Source: Pectobacterium polonicum
Lineage (GTDB): Bacteria; Pseudomonadota; Gammaproteobacteria; Enterobacterales; Enterobacteriaceae
Assembly: GCF_005497185.1 (NCBI RefSeq)
Contig: NZ_RJTN01000006.1
Location: forward strand, 1 to 64,000
DNA length: 64,000 nt
Direction: 5' to 3'
Below, one piece after another: positions 16,931 through 25,123 of this stretch. Position 1 is the stretch's first letter; every line of letters begins with the position of its first letter. The notes beneath the pieces were generated by a model. It saw nothing but the letters and a program-made list of their open reading frames with translations, did no database searches and was not told where the DNA came from. The position numbers were made by a program, and so were the translations under genes.

Positions 16931-17038
16931 ATTGACCGTAAATAATTTCTCCCTTCTGATGTATCCCGCGTAAAACGTCTCTTATTTTGCCGTTCAAATG
17001 ACCCACGTCAGGTATCGCTGGAAATGTGATCTGGATGA

Positions 17039-17066
17039 TTGACCCTGAATTTTGTGTGTGGATAAT
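17039..17066 (+). promoter_or_regulatory. promoter of the metal-uptake operon
   Basis: TTGACC (17039-17044), a 16-bp spacer and GATAAT (17061-17066) form a plausible sigma-70 promoter 50 bp before the binding-protein gene. Confidence 0.6.
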
Positions 17067-17068
17067 AT

Positions 17069-17092
17069 CATTATATAAAAATATATATAACG
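17069..17092. promoter_or_regulatory. candidate ModE box
   Basis: CATTATAT, 8 bp, then ATATAACG: a 24-bp palindrome with the spacing of the E. coli modA ModE box (CGTTATAT-N8-ACATAACG). It differs at one base of the left arm and one of the right. It lies just downstream of the -10, over the expected transcription start, where ModE-molybdate represses modABC. Confidence 0.7.
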
Positions 17093-17116
17093 ATATTATT
17101 TAACTCTGGGATCACC

Positions 17117-18154
17117 ATGGGAATTAACAGGCGTACTTTTTTGTCGTATCTGGCGGCATTGTCTGCTTTACCTCTTTTTCCTGCTTCCTTTGCGCATGCG
17201 TTTGACCGCATTGCCGGGCGGTTTGGTCAAGTTCCCGCCCCTTCTGATATTCAGCGTGTCATCAGCGCGGGGCCACCTGCGGATTTGCTGTTGTTAGCGC
17301 TGGTTCCAGAAAAGCTGCTTGGGTTTTCATCGTTTGATTTATCGGGTGAATCGGGCGTGCTGTTTTCTGAAACTGTTCGCCGCTTGCCGCGTTTGGGACG
17401 TTTATCGGGCCGAGCCAGTACGTTATCACTGGAAAAACTGCTGACGCTGAACCCAGACATCATCATCGACTGCGGGAATGCTGATGAAACCTACCGCTCT
17501 CTGGCGCAGAGAACAGCACAGCAAACCGGTGTGCCTTACGTGCTGGTGGATGGCGGCCTTCAGGATACGCCTTCGCAGCTCCGGCAGGTGGGGCAGTTAC
17601 TGAATGTCGCAGAGCGAGCGGAGCAGCAGGCGCAGTTTGCCGAGGTGATTTTGCAGCGTGCGAATGATTACCGCACCAATACACAAGCTGAGAAGCCGCG
17701 TTTTTATTTCGCTCGCGGGGCGATGGGGCTGGAAACCGGCTTGCGTGGTTCTCTCCACACCGAAGCGGTGGAGCTATTGGGTTTTGAGAACGTCGCTACC
17801 GCAGGGGAGCTAAAAACGCTGACTCAGGTGTCGATGGAGCACATTCTGAGGTGGAATCCGGAGCTTATCATCACGCAGGATGTGCAGAGCTATCAGCACA
17901 TTACGCACTCTGAGCAATGGCAAGGCGTACACGCGGTTGCACAGCGGCGCGTTATCCTGATGTCCGGTCTGCCGTTCGGCTGGCTGGATGCGCCGCCCGG
18001 CCTTAATCGGCTGCTGGGGCTGTGCCGTTTACAAAGCCATTTTGATCCCGTCGTCGCGCAGCACCTTAAAAGCGATACCCGAACGTTTTTCCGCCTGTTT
18101 TACCATACCGATCTGAATGATGCGCAGCTTGAGTCGTTGCTGAGAGTGGTATGA
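17117..18154 (+). CDS. periplasmic binding protein of a FecCD-type ABC importer, Tat-type signal
   Basis: A 345-aa periplasmic binding protein of the siderophore/cobalamin/metal-chelate class (BtuF/FecB fold; class III). The N-terminus MGINRRTFLSYLAALSALPL carries a twin-arginine motif NRRTFL and a hydrophobic stretch, so Tat export is likely. The fold shows in RVISAGPPADLLLLALVPEKLLGFS and LEKLLTLNPDIIIDCGNADET. It overlaps the permease start by 4 nt (ATGA). A ModE-box-like site covers its promoter. The ligand could be molybdate, tungstate or a chelate of either. Iron compounds cannot be excluded from this protein alone. Confidence 0.85.
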   Translation: MGINRRTFLSYLAALSALPLFPASFAHAFDRIAGRFGQVPAPSDIQRVISAGPPADLLLLALVPEKLLGFSSFDLSGESGVLFSETVRRLPRLGRLSGRASTLSLEKLLTLNPDIIIDCGNADETYRSLAQRTAQQTGVPYVLVDGGLQDTPSQLRQVGQLLNVAERAEQQAQFAEVILQRANDYRTNTQAEKPRFYFARGAMGLETGLRGSLHTEAVELLGFENVATAGELKTLTQVSMEHILRWNPELIITQDVQSYQHITHSEQWQGVHAVAQRRVILMSGLPFGWLDAPPGLNRLLGLCRLQSHFDPVVAQHLKSDTRTFFRLFYHTDLNDAQLESLLRVV

Positions 18155-19146
18155 AAAGCCATACCATTACTCTAGTGCTGGGGGTTTTGCTGATCGGCAG
18201 TGCGCTGCTGGCGTTAACGGTGGGACACTATTCCCTTTCTGTGCAGGAAATCCTGCAAATTATCACTGCCCCGCAGGGAGCGGCGTCGATCGAGCCACGT
18301 AAAGCGACCGTGTTCTGGAATATTCGCTTGCCGCGCATGCTGGCGGCGATGCTGATTGGTGCCGGGTTGGCCGCCGCTGGCGCGGCTTATCAGGGTATGT
18401 TCCGTAATCCTCTGGTTTCCCCGGATATTCTTGGCGTCTCTGCCGGTGCTGGCGTAGGGGCGACGCTCGGGATTTTCCTCGGTTTACCGATGCTGTTTAT
18501 TCAGCTGCTGGCATTTGTCGGCGGGCTGGGGGCGGTGACGCTGGTTTGCCTGATTGCTCGTATGGCGAAGCGACACGATCCCGTCTTGGCGCTGGTGTTG
18601 GTGGGCATGGCGATCGGCGCATTAGGCGGTGCGGCGATCGCGCTGATCAAGATCCTGGCCGATCCCTATACTCAGTTACCGTCTATTACCTTCTGGTTAT
18701 TGGGCGGGCTATCCGCCACCACGGTTCAGGACTTAAAAGTCGCAGCAATATTGATTGTGATTGGGCTGGCACCGCTCATTTTACTGCGTTGGCGCATGAA
18801 CCTGTTGAGCCTGCCGGATGAAGAAGCCCGCACGCTGGGCGTGAATATTTTTTATACGCGGCTGTTATTCATCTTTGCGGCGACGTTAATTACCGCCAGC
18901 GCGGTGTCGATTGCGGGAATTATTGGGTGGATTGGGCTGGTGGTGCCACACATCTGCCGTTTGATCGTCGGAGACAATTTCAATCGGTTATTGCCTGTCT
19001 CTATTGCGGTCGGGGCACTGCTGCTGTTACTCACCGATACGCTAGCGCGTACGATCGCCGCGATTGAGCTACCGCTAGGCATTCTGACGTCATCCATTGG
19101 TGCGCCCTTCTTTCTGCTCCTGCTGTTAAGAGGGGAAAGAGCATGA
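18151..19146 (+). CDS. FecCD-family ABC transporter permease
   Basis: A 331-aa inner-membrane permease with about 9-10 hydrophobic segments. Family hallmarks are the N-terminal WNIRLPRMLAAMLIGAGLAAAGAAYQ, NPLVSPDILGVSAGAGVGA and, near the C-terminus, GIIGWIGLVVPHICRLIVGDNF. This is the BtuC/FhuB/MolB class. H. influenzae MolB belongs to the same class and takes molybdate, a precedent for a metal-oxyanion substrate. Start and stop overlap both neighbours by ATGA, so the three ABC genes are coupled. Confidence 0.9.
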   Translation: MKSHTITLVLGVLLIGSALLALTVGHYSLSVQEILQIITAPQGAASIEPRKATVFWNIRLPRMLAAMLIGAGLAAAGAAYQGMFRNPLVSPDILGVSAGAGVGATLGIFLGLPMLFIQLLAFVGGLGAVTLVCLIARMAKRHDPVLALVLVGMAIGALGGAAIALIKILADPYTQLPSITFWLLGGLSATTVQDLKVAAILIVIGLAPLILLRWRMNLLSLPDEEARTLGVNIFYTRLLFIFAATLITASAVSIAGIIGWIGLVVPHICRLIVGDNFNRLLPVSIAVGALLLLLTDTLARTIAAIELPLGILTSSIGAPFFLLLLLRGERA

Positions 19147-19901
19147 CGGATACCTGCATCGCCACGCTTCAGGCGGTGAGCGTCGGATATGGTCGAACCG
19201 TTGTGAACCGCGACATTTCGTTTTCGCTGCCATCCGGGCAGATTACCTGCTTGCTGGGCACCAATGGCAGCGGCAAAACGACCCTGATGCGCACGCTGCT
19301 GGGCTTGATTCCTGCCTTTTCCGGTCAGATACACATCGCTGAGAAACCCATTGCCGATTGGTCTGCCAGTGCGCTCGCACAGGTTGCTGCCTATGTGCCT
19401 CAGGCGCATGACTCGCCTTTTGCTTTCCGCGTGTTGGATATGGTGCTGATGGGATGCCATCCCCGTTTGTCGCTCTTTTCCACGCCGGGGAAACGTGAAG
19501 TCACGCATGCCGAAGCGGTGCTATCCCAGCTCGGGATTTTGTCGCTGAGTCAGCGCTCATACGCGATGCTGAGCGGAGGCGAGCGGCAGCGTGTACTGAT
19601 TGCTCGTGCGCTAATACAGCAGCCTTTGCTGATGGTGATGGATGAACCCGCCGCTAGTCTGGATTTTGGCAACCAGATTCGATTACTGGCACACATAAGG
19701 CAGCTCAAAGAAAGCGGGATGGCGGTGCTGATGTCCACACACCACCCCCAGCATGCGCGAGCCGTGGCGGATAACGTGGTCTTGCTGCATCCAGATGCGG
19801 GAACGGAGCAGGGAAGCCCAGACGTTCTGTTGACGCCGACGAGGCTGGCGGCGCTGTACGGCGTAAAAGAAGCCGATATTCACGCCCATTTCCGCACCTG
19901 A
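19143..19901 (+). CDS. ABC transporter ATP-binding protein, FecE/BtuD type
   Basis: A 252-aa ATPase partner of the FecCD permease. Walker A is LLGTNGSGKTTLMR, the signature is LSGGERQRVLIARAL and Walker B is LLMVMDEPAASLD, followed by MSTHHPQHA. The C-terminal tail is short, without a TOBE domain, unlike ModC. So the system belongs to the siderophore-type branch and not to the classical modABC branch. A 47-nt gap separates it from the methyltransferase gene. Confidence 0.9.
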   Translation: MTDTCIATLQAVSVGYGRTVVNRDISFSLPSGQITCLLGTNGSGKTTLMRTLLGLIPAFSGQIHIAEKPIADWSASALAQVAAYVPQAHDSPFAFRVLDMVLMGCHPRLSLFSTPGKREVTHAEAVLSQLGILSLSQRSYAMLSGGERQRVLIARALIQQPLLMVMDEPAASLDFGNQIRLLAHIRQLKESGMAVLMSTHHPQHARAVADNVVLLHPDAGTEQGSPDVLLTPTRLAALYGVKEADIHAHFRT

Positions 19902-19948
19902 TGTGCAGACAAGCAGCATCTAATAAAAAGAGAAGTCAGGAAGAGAAT

Positions 19949-20770
19949 ATGATTATCGATGAGATTGATTTTTCCGCGCTTTATCAAGCGCATATGGCGC
20001 TGGCGGCCAGAACCGCCAAGACACCTGACCACTGGGATAAGCGCGCAGAAAGCATGGCTGTAGGGTGCGCGGGGCCACGCGATCCGTATCTGGATCGGTT
20101 TATCGCCAACATGGATTTTTCGGGGGCTAAAACGCTGCTGGACGTTGGGTGCGGACCGGGATCGGTATGTCTGAATGTGGCGTCGCGGCTTGAACAGGTT
20201 TACGGCATTGATTACAGCGAGGGCATGCTGGACGTGGCACGCCGTCGGGCCGATGCGATGGGGGTAGCGAATGCGACGTTTACTCACCGTGCTTGGGAAG
20301 ACGACTGGGCGGATTTACCCGATTGCGACATTGTGGTGGCATCGCGATCGACGCTAGTCACGGATCTGGCCGCGGCGCTCTACAAGCTGAATCAGAAAGC
20401 TCGCCTTCGGGTGTACACCACCCACACGGTTTCCCCTACGTTTGTTGATCCACGGATATCGGCGGCGATTGGGCGAACCTCGACATCGTTACCGAACTAT
20501 ATCTATGCCGTAAATATCCTCTATCGCATGGGAATTCACGCCAACGTGAGCTTTATTCGCGGGCAGAATTGCCAAAGGCATGCCGAAACCTTCGAACGTT
20601 TTGCGGACGGTGTGTCCTGGTCGTTAGGCAAGCTGAATGAGGAGGAGAAACAGCGCCTGAAAATCTATTACGAGACACATCAGGATGATGATATTCCGCT
20701 CGTTTCTCCGACGCGAGATTGGGCGTTTGTCTACTGGAATGTGGTTCCGCATGCGGAGTTCGTACGATGA
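19949..20770 (+). CDS. class I SAM-dependent methyltransferase of the metal cluster
   Basis: A 273-aa cytoplasmic methyltransferase. Motif I is TLLDVGCGPGSVCLNVA (about residues 61-77), then YGIDYSEGMLDVARRRA (acidic ribose-binding Asp) and DCDIVVASRSTL. The C-terminal half, rich in Tyr/Trp, has no recognised domain. The ATG at 19949 has AGGA 7 nt upstream; 16 upstream codons are open. Its stop overlaps modD by ATGA. The substrate is unknown. Its place between an importer and ModD suggests it acts on the imported ligand or on a chelator, which is inference. Confidence 0.8.
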   Translation: MIIDEIDFSALYQAHMALAARTAKTPDHWDKRAESMAVGCAGPRDPYLDRFIANMDFSGAKTLLDVGCGPGSVCLNVASRLEQVYGIDYSEGMLDVARRRADAMGVANATFTHRAWEDDWADLPDCDIVVASRSTLVTDLAAALYKLNQKARLRVYTTHTVSPTFVDPRISAAIGRTSTSLPNYIYAVNILYRMGIHANVSFIRGQNCQRHAETFERFADGVSWSLGKLNEEEKQRLKIYYETHQDDDIPLVSPTRDWAFVYWNVVPHAEFVR

Positions 20771-21615
20771 TTTATATCCCAGATGCGTACCTTGATCAGA
20801 TCTTGCTGGAAGATATTCAGTACGGTGATGTCACCACCCGAGCGCTGAGAATCGGGCAAGGGGAAGGTGAAATCACGTTTTTCCATCGTCAGGGCGGATG
20901 CGTGAGCGGGATGCCGGTGGCGGAACGACTGCTACAGCGGCTGGGGCTGCGGGTGACGCATTGCGTTCAGGATGGCGACTGCGTGCAGCCCGGCGAGGCA
21001 ATGCTTGCCGCAACAGGAAAGGTTGCCGCGTTACATCAAGGGTGGAAGGTTACGCAGAACGTTCTGGAGTGGTGCTGCGGCGTCAGTGAATATCTGCATC
21101 AAATGAAGGCCATTTATACCCGCGAGGTTCCATACGGGCAGATTGCCTGTACGCGCAAAATTATTCCGGGTACGAAGCTGCTCTCGATCCTGGCCGTACT
21201 GGCTGGGGGCGGAATTGTGCACCGTTTGGGGTGTGCAGAAACGGTGCTGTTATTCACGAATCACCGCCGTTTTTTGCCGGATCAGGATGACTGGGTCGCC
21301 CATGTTGCCCAATTGCGCCATGCGGCACCGGAGAAAACCATCATCGTGGAAGTGGATCGTCCCGATGAGGCGATGCTCGCGCTCAGCGCCGGGCCCGATA
21401 TTCTACAGCTTGATAAGTTTACACCTGAACAGGTGATCGCCACGCTGTCTTACGCAGCTCGCCATGCGCCTGCGTGTAAGGTGTCTGCCGCGGGGGGAAT
21501 CAACCTGCAAACGGTTCAACGTTATGCCGAAACCGGCGTTTCTTTGCTGGTCACGTCTGCACCTTACCATGCGCCCTCTGCCGATATTCGTGTCGTTTTA
21601 ACGCCAACACGCTAA
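20767..21615 (+). CDS. modD: ModD, NadC-like phosphoribosyltransferase of molybdenum loci
   Basis: A 282-aa homologue of quinolinate phosphoribosyltransferase (NadC) in the ModD branch. NadC-type active-site stretches are kept: QNVLEWCCGVSEY, IACTRKIIPGTKLLSILAVL (the TRKT-PG motif), GGGIVHRLG, DILQLDKFTPEQV and VSAAGGINLQTV. ENH of NadC is TNH here. NadC makes NaMN from quinolinate and PRPP; the ModD substrate is not established. The true start is the ATG at 20767, overlapping the methyltransferase stop. ModD marks this cluster as molybdenum- or tungsten-related. Confidence 0.88.
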   Translation: MIYIPDAYLDQILLEDIQYGDVTTRALRIGQGEGEITFFHRQGGCVSGMPVAERLLQRLGLRVTHCVQDGDCVQPGEAMLAATGKVAALHQGWKVTQNVLEWCCGVSEYLHQMKAIYTREVPYGQIACTRKIIPGTKLLSILAVLAGGGIVHRLGCAETVLLFTNHRRFLPDQDDWVAHVAQLRHAAPEKTIIVEVDRPDEAMLALSAGPDILQLDKFTPEQVIATLSYAARHAPACKVSAAGGINLQTVQRYAETGVSLLVTSAPYHAPSADIRVVLTPTR

Positions 21616-21621
21616 CGCCGC

Positions 21622-21648
21622 CTTCCTGAACGCCCGGATTACAGGAAG
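21622..21648 (+). other. intercistronic hairpin between modD and the receptor gene
   Basis: CTTCCTG (21622-21628) pairs with CAGGAAG (21642-21648) with a 13-nt loop and no T run. It may attenuate or protect the upstream message. Confidence 0.4.
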
Positions 21649-21661
21649 TCGCGACATCTAT

Positions 21662-21685
21662 CGTTATATAAAAATTTATACAGCA
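21662..21685. promoter_or_regulatory. degenerate ModE-box-like site before the receptor gene
   Basis: The left arm CGTTATAT is a perfect ModE half-site. After 8 bp the right arm ATACAGCA keeps only about half the consensus. It lies 27 bp before the receptor start codon. Confidence 0.45.
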
Positions 21686-21712
21686 ATGCGTTTTTTTAAA
21701 GGGAACAATGTC

Positions 21713-23704
21713 ATGCAAATAAAGAAATTGAGTTGGTTGTTGTCCGCCAGTTTATTACCTGTCTCTGGTGCGTACGCCGCCTCTGGTGACGCGGTTGAGG
21801 CCGCGAAGGATAAAGACGTGATGACGGTGTGGAGCAGCCCAGTCGCGGCGACCAACGATATTGTGAATCAGGAGCAGATTAACCAGCTAAACCGACGCAA
21901 CGTGGCTGAAGCGCTGAATACCGTGCCGGGCGTGACGTTACAAAAATCAGGCGGGCGTAGCGAACAACAGGTAAAAGTTCGCGGCTTTGATAGTCGACAG
22001 GTGCCAGTTTTTCTCGACGGCGTGCCGATTTATGTTCCCTATGATGGGAATCTGGATCTTGGCCGTTTTCAGGCTTCCGATCTGGCGGCGGTTGAGGTGT
22101 CTAAAGGGTATACCTCGCTGCTGCAAGGCCCGAATCAAATGGGGGGCGCGATTAACCTCACGACCCTGCGGCCAAAAAAAGAGCTGGAAGCGAACGTGCG
22201 TTTGAATCAGGGCTGGGCACGCGGGCGTGACAATGCACATAACATGGATGCGTCATTTGGTGGGAAAGGCGATCTGGGGTTCTTCCAGATTAGCGGCAGC
22301 CGTCAGAAACAGCGTTTTACCGGGCTGCCTCATGGGGTTGATAACCCGACAGCCGGTAGCGAAGGCCAGCGGATGAATTCCGCGAATGATGATAAGCGCG
22401 GCATGCTCAAGGTCGGGTTCACACCGCGGGAATCCGATGAATATACGTTCACCTACATCAATCAGGAGGGGGAAAAGAATACGCCACCTTATGCGGGCAA
22501 CAGCGGTCAGTCGGCACGCTATTGGCAATGGCCGGACTACAACAAAGAAAGTTATTACTATCAGGGTACCACCAAGCTCAGTGACAGAATGACGCTGAAA
22601 AGCCGCTTCTATCATGATGAATTTGAAAATACCTTGCTGATGTATAAAACGCTGGCGGATTTCAAAAATAAGAACGGTAACTATAGCCACTATGCGGATT
22701 TCAGTAACGGTGCGGGGCTGCAATTAGGGATTGATATGCGCGAACTGGATTTGCTGTCGTTCGCCGTACACTGGAAAGATGACGTGCATCGCGAGAAAGG
22801 GGCACTGAACGCGCCGTACGATCGCTATAAGGACCGTACCTGGTCTATGGCAAGCGAATACCAGTGGAATGTGTCCGAGAAGCTGGATGCGGTATTTGGC
22901 GTGAGCTACGACTGGCGCGACAGCAAGCAGGGCATGAAGCATGAAAAGAATGGGGCGCTAACGAATTATGACCAAAACAATCAGGATGCGTTTAACTGGC
23001 AGATGATGACGAAGTATCGTTTCGATAATCGTGATGAGCTGCAATTATCGCTGTCTGAACGCAGCCGTTTCCCTACGCTAAAAGAGCGTTACACCACCTC
23101 TAAGCCGGCCAAAAATCAGGATGCGCTGGTGAATCCGAACTTAAAACCCGAGCGTGCGCAAAACCTTGAGTTGAACTATCGCGGCGGTCTGACCGAAGGC
23201 TGGGGTTACGATGCCAGCGTGTACTACAACCGGGTATCAAATGCGATTCTGTCACATAACATTACGCCGAGTTTGATCCAAAACCGTAACAGCGGTCGGG
23301 TGGATTACTACGGCCTGGATCTGGGCATTCACGGTGATGTCAAAGACTGGTTAACCGTCGGGGTTAACTATGGGCTGATTCATAGCGATGTGAAGCGCAA
23401 GGATATCGGCAATATTGTCGATTTACCGAAGCATAAGGTGTTTGCCTGGGCAACGATGACGCCTTTCGAACCGGTCAGCATTACGGTGATGGAAGAAGCA
23501 CGTAGCTGGGGATTCAATAATTCAGATAATAACGATAAAACGCGCGGATTTGCGATGACCAATGTGCGGTTGGATTATCGTCTGGGGGCTGGCTTTAGCG
23601 TGAATGCGTCGGTCAACAACCTGTTTGATACGGCTTACGCTTATCAGGAAGGCTATGTTGAGGAAGGGCGTAACTACTGGTTAGGTGTTGCTTACCAATA
23701 CTGA
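21713..23704 (+). CDS. TonB-dependent outer-membrane receptor of the metal cluster
   Basis: A 663-aa outer-membrane receptor. A Sec signal peptide (MQIKKLSWLLSASLLPVSGAYA) is followed by a probable TonB box (DVMTVWSS) and a plug domain (NVAEALNTVPGVTLQKSGGR, then VEVSKGYTSLLQGPNQMGGAINL). A 22-strand barrel follows, ending in the aromatic YWLGVAYQY. The start at 21713 follows AAAGGG. The plug and barrel resemble siderophore or cobalamin receptors, so ligand class cannot be read from the sequence. Placement behind modD with a ModE-like site argues for molybdenum- or tungsten-responsive expression. Confidence 0.88.
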   Translation: MQIKKLSWLLSASLLPVSGAYAASGDAVEAAKDKDVMTVWSSPVAATNDIVNQEQINQLNRRNVAEALNTVPGVTLQKSGGRSEQQVKVRGFDSRQVPVFLDGVPIYVPYDGNLDLGRFQASDLAAVEVSKGYTSLLQGPNQMGGAINLTTLRPKKELEANVRLNQGWARGRDNAHNMDASFGGKGDLGFFQISGSRQKQRFTGLPHGVDNPTAGSEGQRMNSANDDKRGMLKVGFTPRESDEYTFTYINQEGEKNTPPYAGNSGQSARYWQWPDYNKESYYYQGTTKLSDRMTLKSRFYHDEFENTLLMYKTLADFKNKNGNYSHYADFSNGAGLQLGIDMRELDLLSFAVHWKDDVHREKGALNAPYDRYKDRTWSMASEYQWNVSEKLDAVFGVSYDWRDSKQGMKHEKNGALTNYDQNNQDAFNWQMMTKYRFDNRDELQLSLSERSRFPTLKERYTTSKPAKNQDALVNPNLKPERAQNLELNYRGGLTEGWGYDASVYYNRVSNAILSHNITPSLIQNRNSGRVDYYGLDLGIHGDVKDWLTVGVNYGLIHSDVKRKDIGNIVDLPKHKVFAWATMTPFEPVSITVMEEARSWGFNNSDNNDKTRGFAMTNVRLDYRLGAGFSVNASVNNLFDTAYAYQEGYVEEGRNYWLGVAYQY

Positions 23705-23725
23705 TACGCGAAGGAATAAAATAAC

Positions 23726-23750
23726 AAAGGCCAGCGTAAGCTGGCCTTTT
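23726..23750. terminator. bidirectional terminator between receptor gene and accC
   Basis: AAAGGCCAGC, GTAA loop, GCTGGCCTTTT: a perfect stem with T/A runs on both sides, between convergent genes. Confidence 0.9.
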
Positions 23751-23768
23751 GACTCGATTGCGAAGCGT

Positions 23769-25112
23769 TTACTGCAAGCCGAGTTTCTTCTCCAGATAGT
23801 GGATGTTAGTGCCACCTCTCTGGAAGTTCTCATCGCTCATGATCTTCATCTGAAGTTCGATGTTGGTTTTGATGCCATCGATGATCAGTTCAGCCAGCGC
23901 GTTCTTCATACGGGAAATCGCGATTTCGCGGGTTTCGCCGTAGGTGATCAGCTTGCCGATCATGGAATCGTAATACGGCGGTACGGTATAACCGGCGTAA
24001 ATATGCGATTCCCAACGGACACCAAAGCCGCCCGGCGCGTGGAAACGCGTGATTTTACCCGGGCTTGGCAGGAAGGAGTTCGGGTCTTCCGCGTTGATAC
24101 GGCATTCTACCGCATGGCCGCGAACCTTGACGTCTTTCTGCTTGATGGACAGTGGCAGACCGGCAGCGATGCGCAGCTGCTCTTTGATCAGATCCACGCC
24201 GGTAATCATTTCGGTTACCGGATGTTCCACCTGAATACGGGTGTTCATTTCAATGAAGTAGAACTCACCGTTTTCGTACAGGAACTCGAACGTACCCGCA
24301 CCACGATAGTTGATATCAATACAGGCTTTGGCGCAGCGCTCGCCGATATTACGACGCAGTTCGTCCGTAATGCCCGGTGCTGGTGCTTCTTCCACCACTT
24401 TCTGGTGGCGACGCTGCATGGAGCAGTCACGCTCGGCCAGATAGACGGCGTGGCCCTGACCATCAGCCAGAATCTGAATTTCCACGTGACGTGGGTTTTC
24501 CAGATATTTTTCCATGTAGACCATGTCGTTGTTGAAAGCCGCTTTGGCTTCCGCACGGGTCATGTTGATGGATTGTTCCAGCTCTTTGTCGCTGCGCACG
24601 ACACGCATACCACGACCACCGCCGCCGCCAGAGGCTTTGATGATGACCGGATAGCCGATGCGTTTTGCATGAGCACGGTTAGCGTCCATGTCACCGTCTA
24701 ACGGGCCATCAGAGCCTGGTACGGTCGGAACACCCGCTTTTTTCATTGCGGTGATGGCAGACACTTTGTCGCCCATCAGGCGAATGGTTTCTGCGCGTGG
24801 GCCGATGAAGATAAAGCCGGAGCGTTCAACCTGCTCGGCAAAATCCGCATTTTCGGACAGGAAACCGTAGCCAGGGTGAATCGCGACGGCACCGGTGATT
24901 TCCGCAGCGGAAATAATCGCTGGGATGTTCAGATAGCTTTTTGTTGACGGCGCCGGGCCGATACACACGGTTTCGTCCGCCAGCAATACGTGTTTCAAAT
25001 CGCGATCCGCACTGGAGTGAACGGCGACGGTTTTGATGCCCAGCTCTTTACAGGCACGCAAAATACGCAGTGCGATCTCTCCGCGGTTAGCGATAACGAT
25101 TTTATCTAGCAT
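23769..25112 (-). CDS. accC: acetyl-CoA carboxylase, biotin carboxylase subunit
   Basis: A 447-aa ATP-grasp enzyme that carboxylates biotin on AccB, the first half-reaction of fatty-acid synthesis. [20 protein letters not shown] opens the N-domain. The Gly-rich ATP loop is [14 protein letters not shown], and [20 protein letters not shown] is the catalytic/metal stretch. Length is close to E. coli (449 aa). It follows accB by 11 nt. Downstream, where E. coli has yhdT, the metal-uptake cluster lies instead. Confidence 0.98.
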   Translation of the reverse strand: MLDKIVIANRGEIALRILRACKELGIKTVAVHSSADRDLKHVLLADETVCIGPAPSTKSYLNIPAIISAAEITGAVAIHPGYGFLSENADFAEQVERSGFIFIGPRAETIRLMGDKVSAITAMKKAGVPTVPGSDGPLDGDMDANRAHAKRIGYPVIIKASGGGGGRGMRVVRSDKELEQSINMTRAEAKAAFNNDMVYMEKYLENPRHVEIQILADGQGHAVYLAERDCSMQRRHQKVVEEAPAPGITDELRRNIGERCAKACIDINYRGAGTFEFLYENGEFYFIEMNTRIQVEHPVTEMITGVDLIKEQLRIAAGLPLSIKQKDVKVRGHAVECRINAEDPNSFLPSPGKITRFHAPGGFGVRWESHIYAGYTVPPYYDSMIGKLITYGETREIAISRMKNALAELIIDGIKTNIELQMKIMSDENFQRGGTNIHYLEKKLGLQ

Positions 25113-25123
25113 GATAAGCCTCG

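Noticed and set aside
17117-23704. Uptake cluster as an ordinary ferric siderophore system under Fur
   Set aside because: No Fur-box-like 19-bp palindrome was seen at the promoter, whereas a ModE-like palindrome, modD and the Mop gene point to Mo/W. Not fully excluded.
23685-24701. 338-codon plus-strand frame opposite accC
   Set aside because: Antisense of highly conserved accC, contains the terminator and has His/Thr/Phe-rich low-information sequence.
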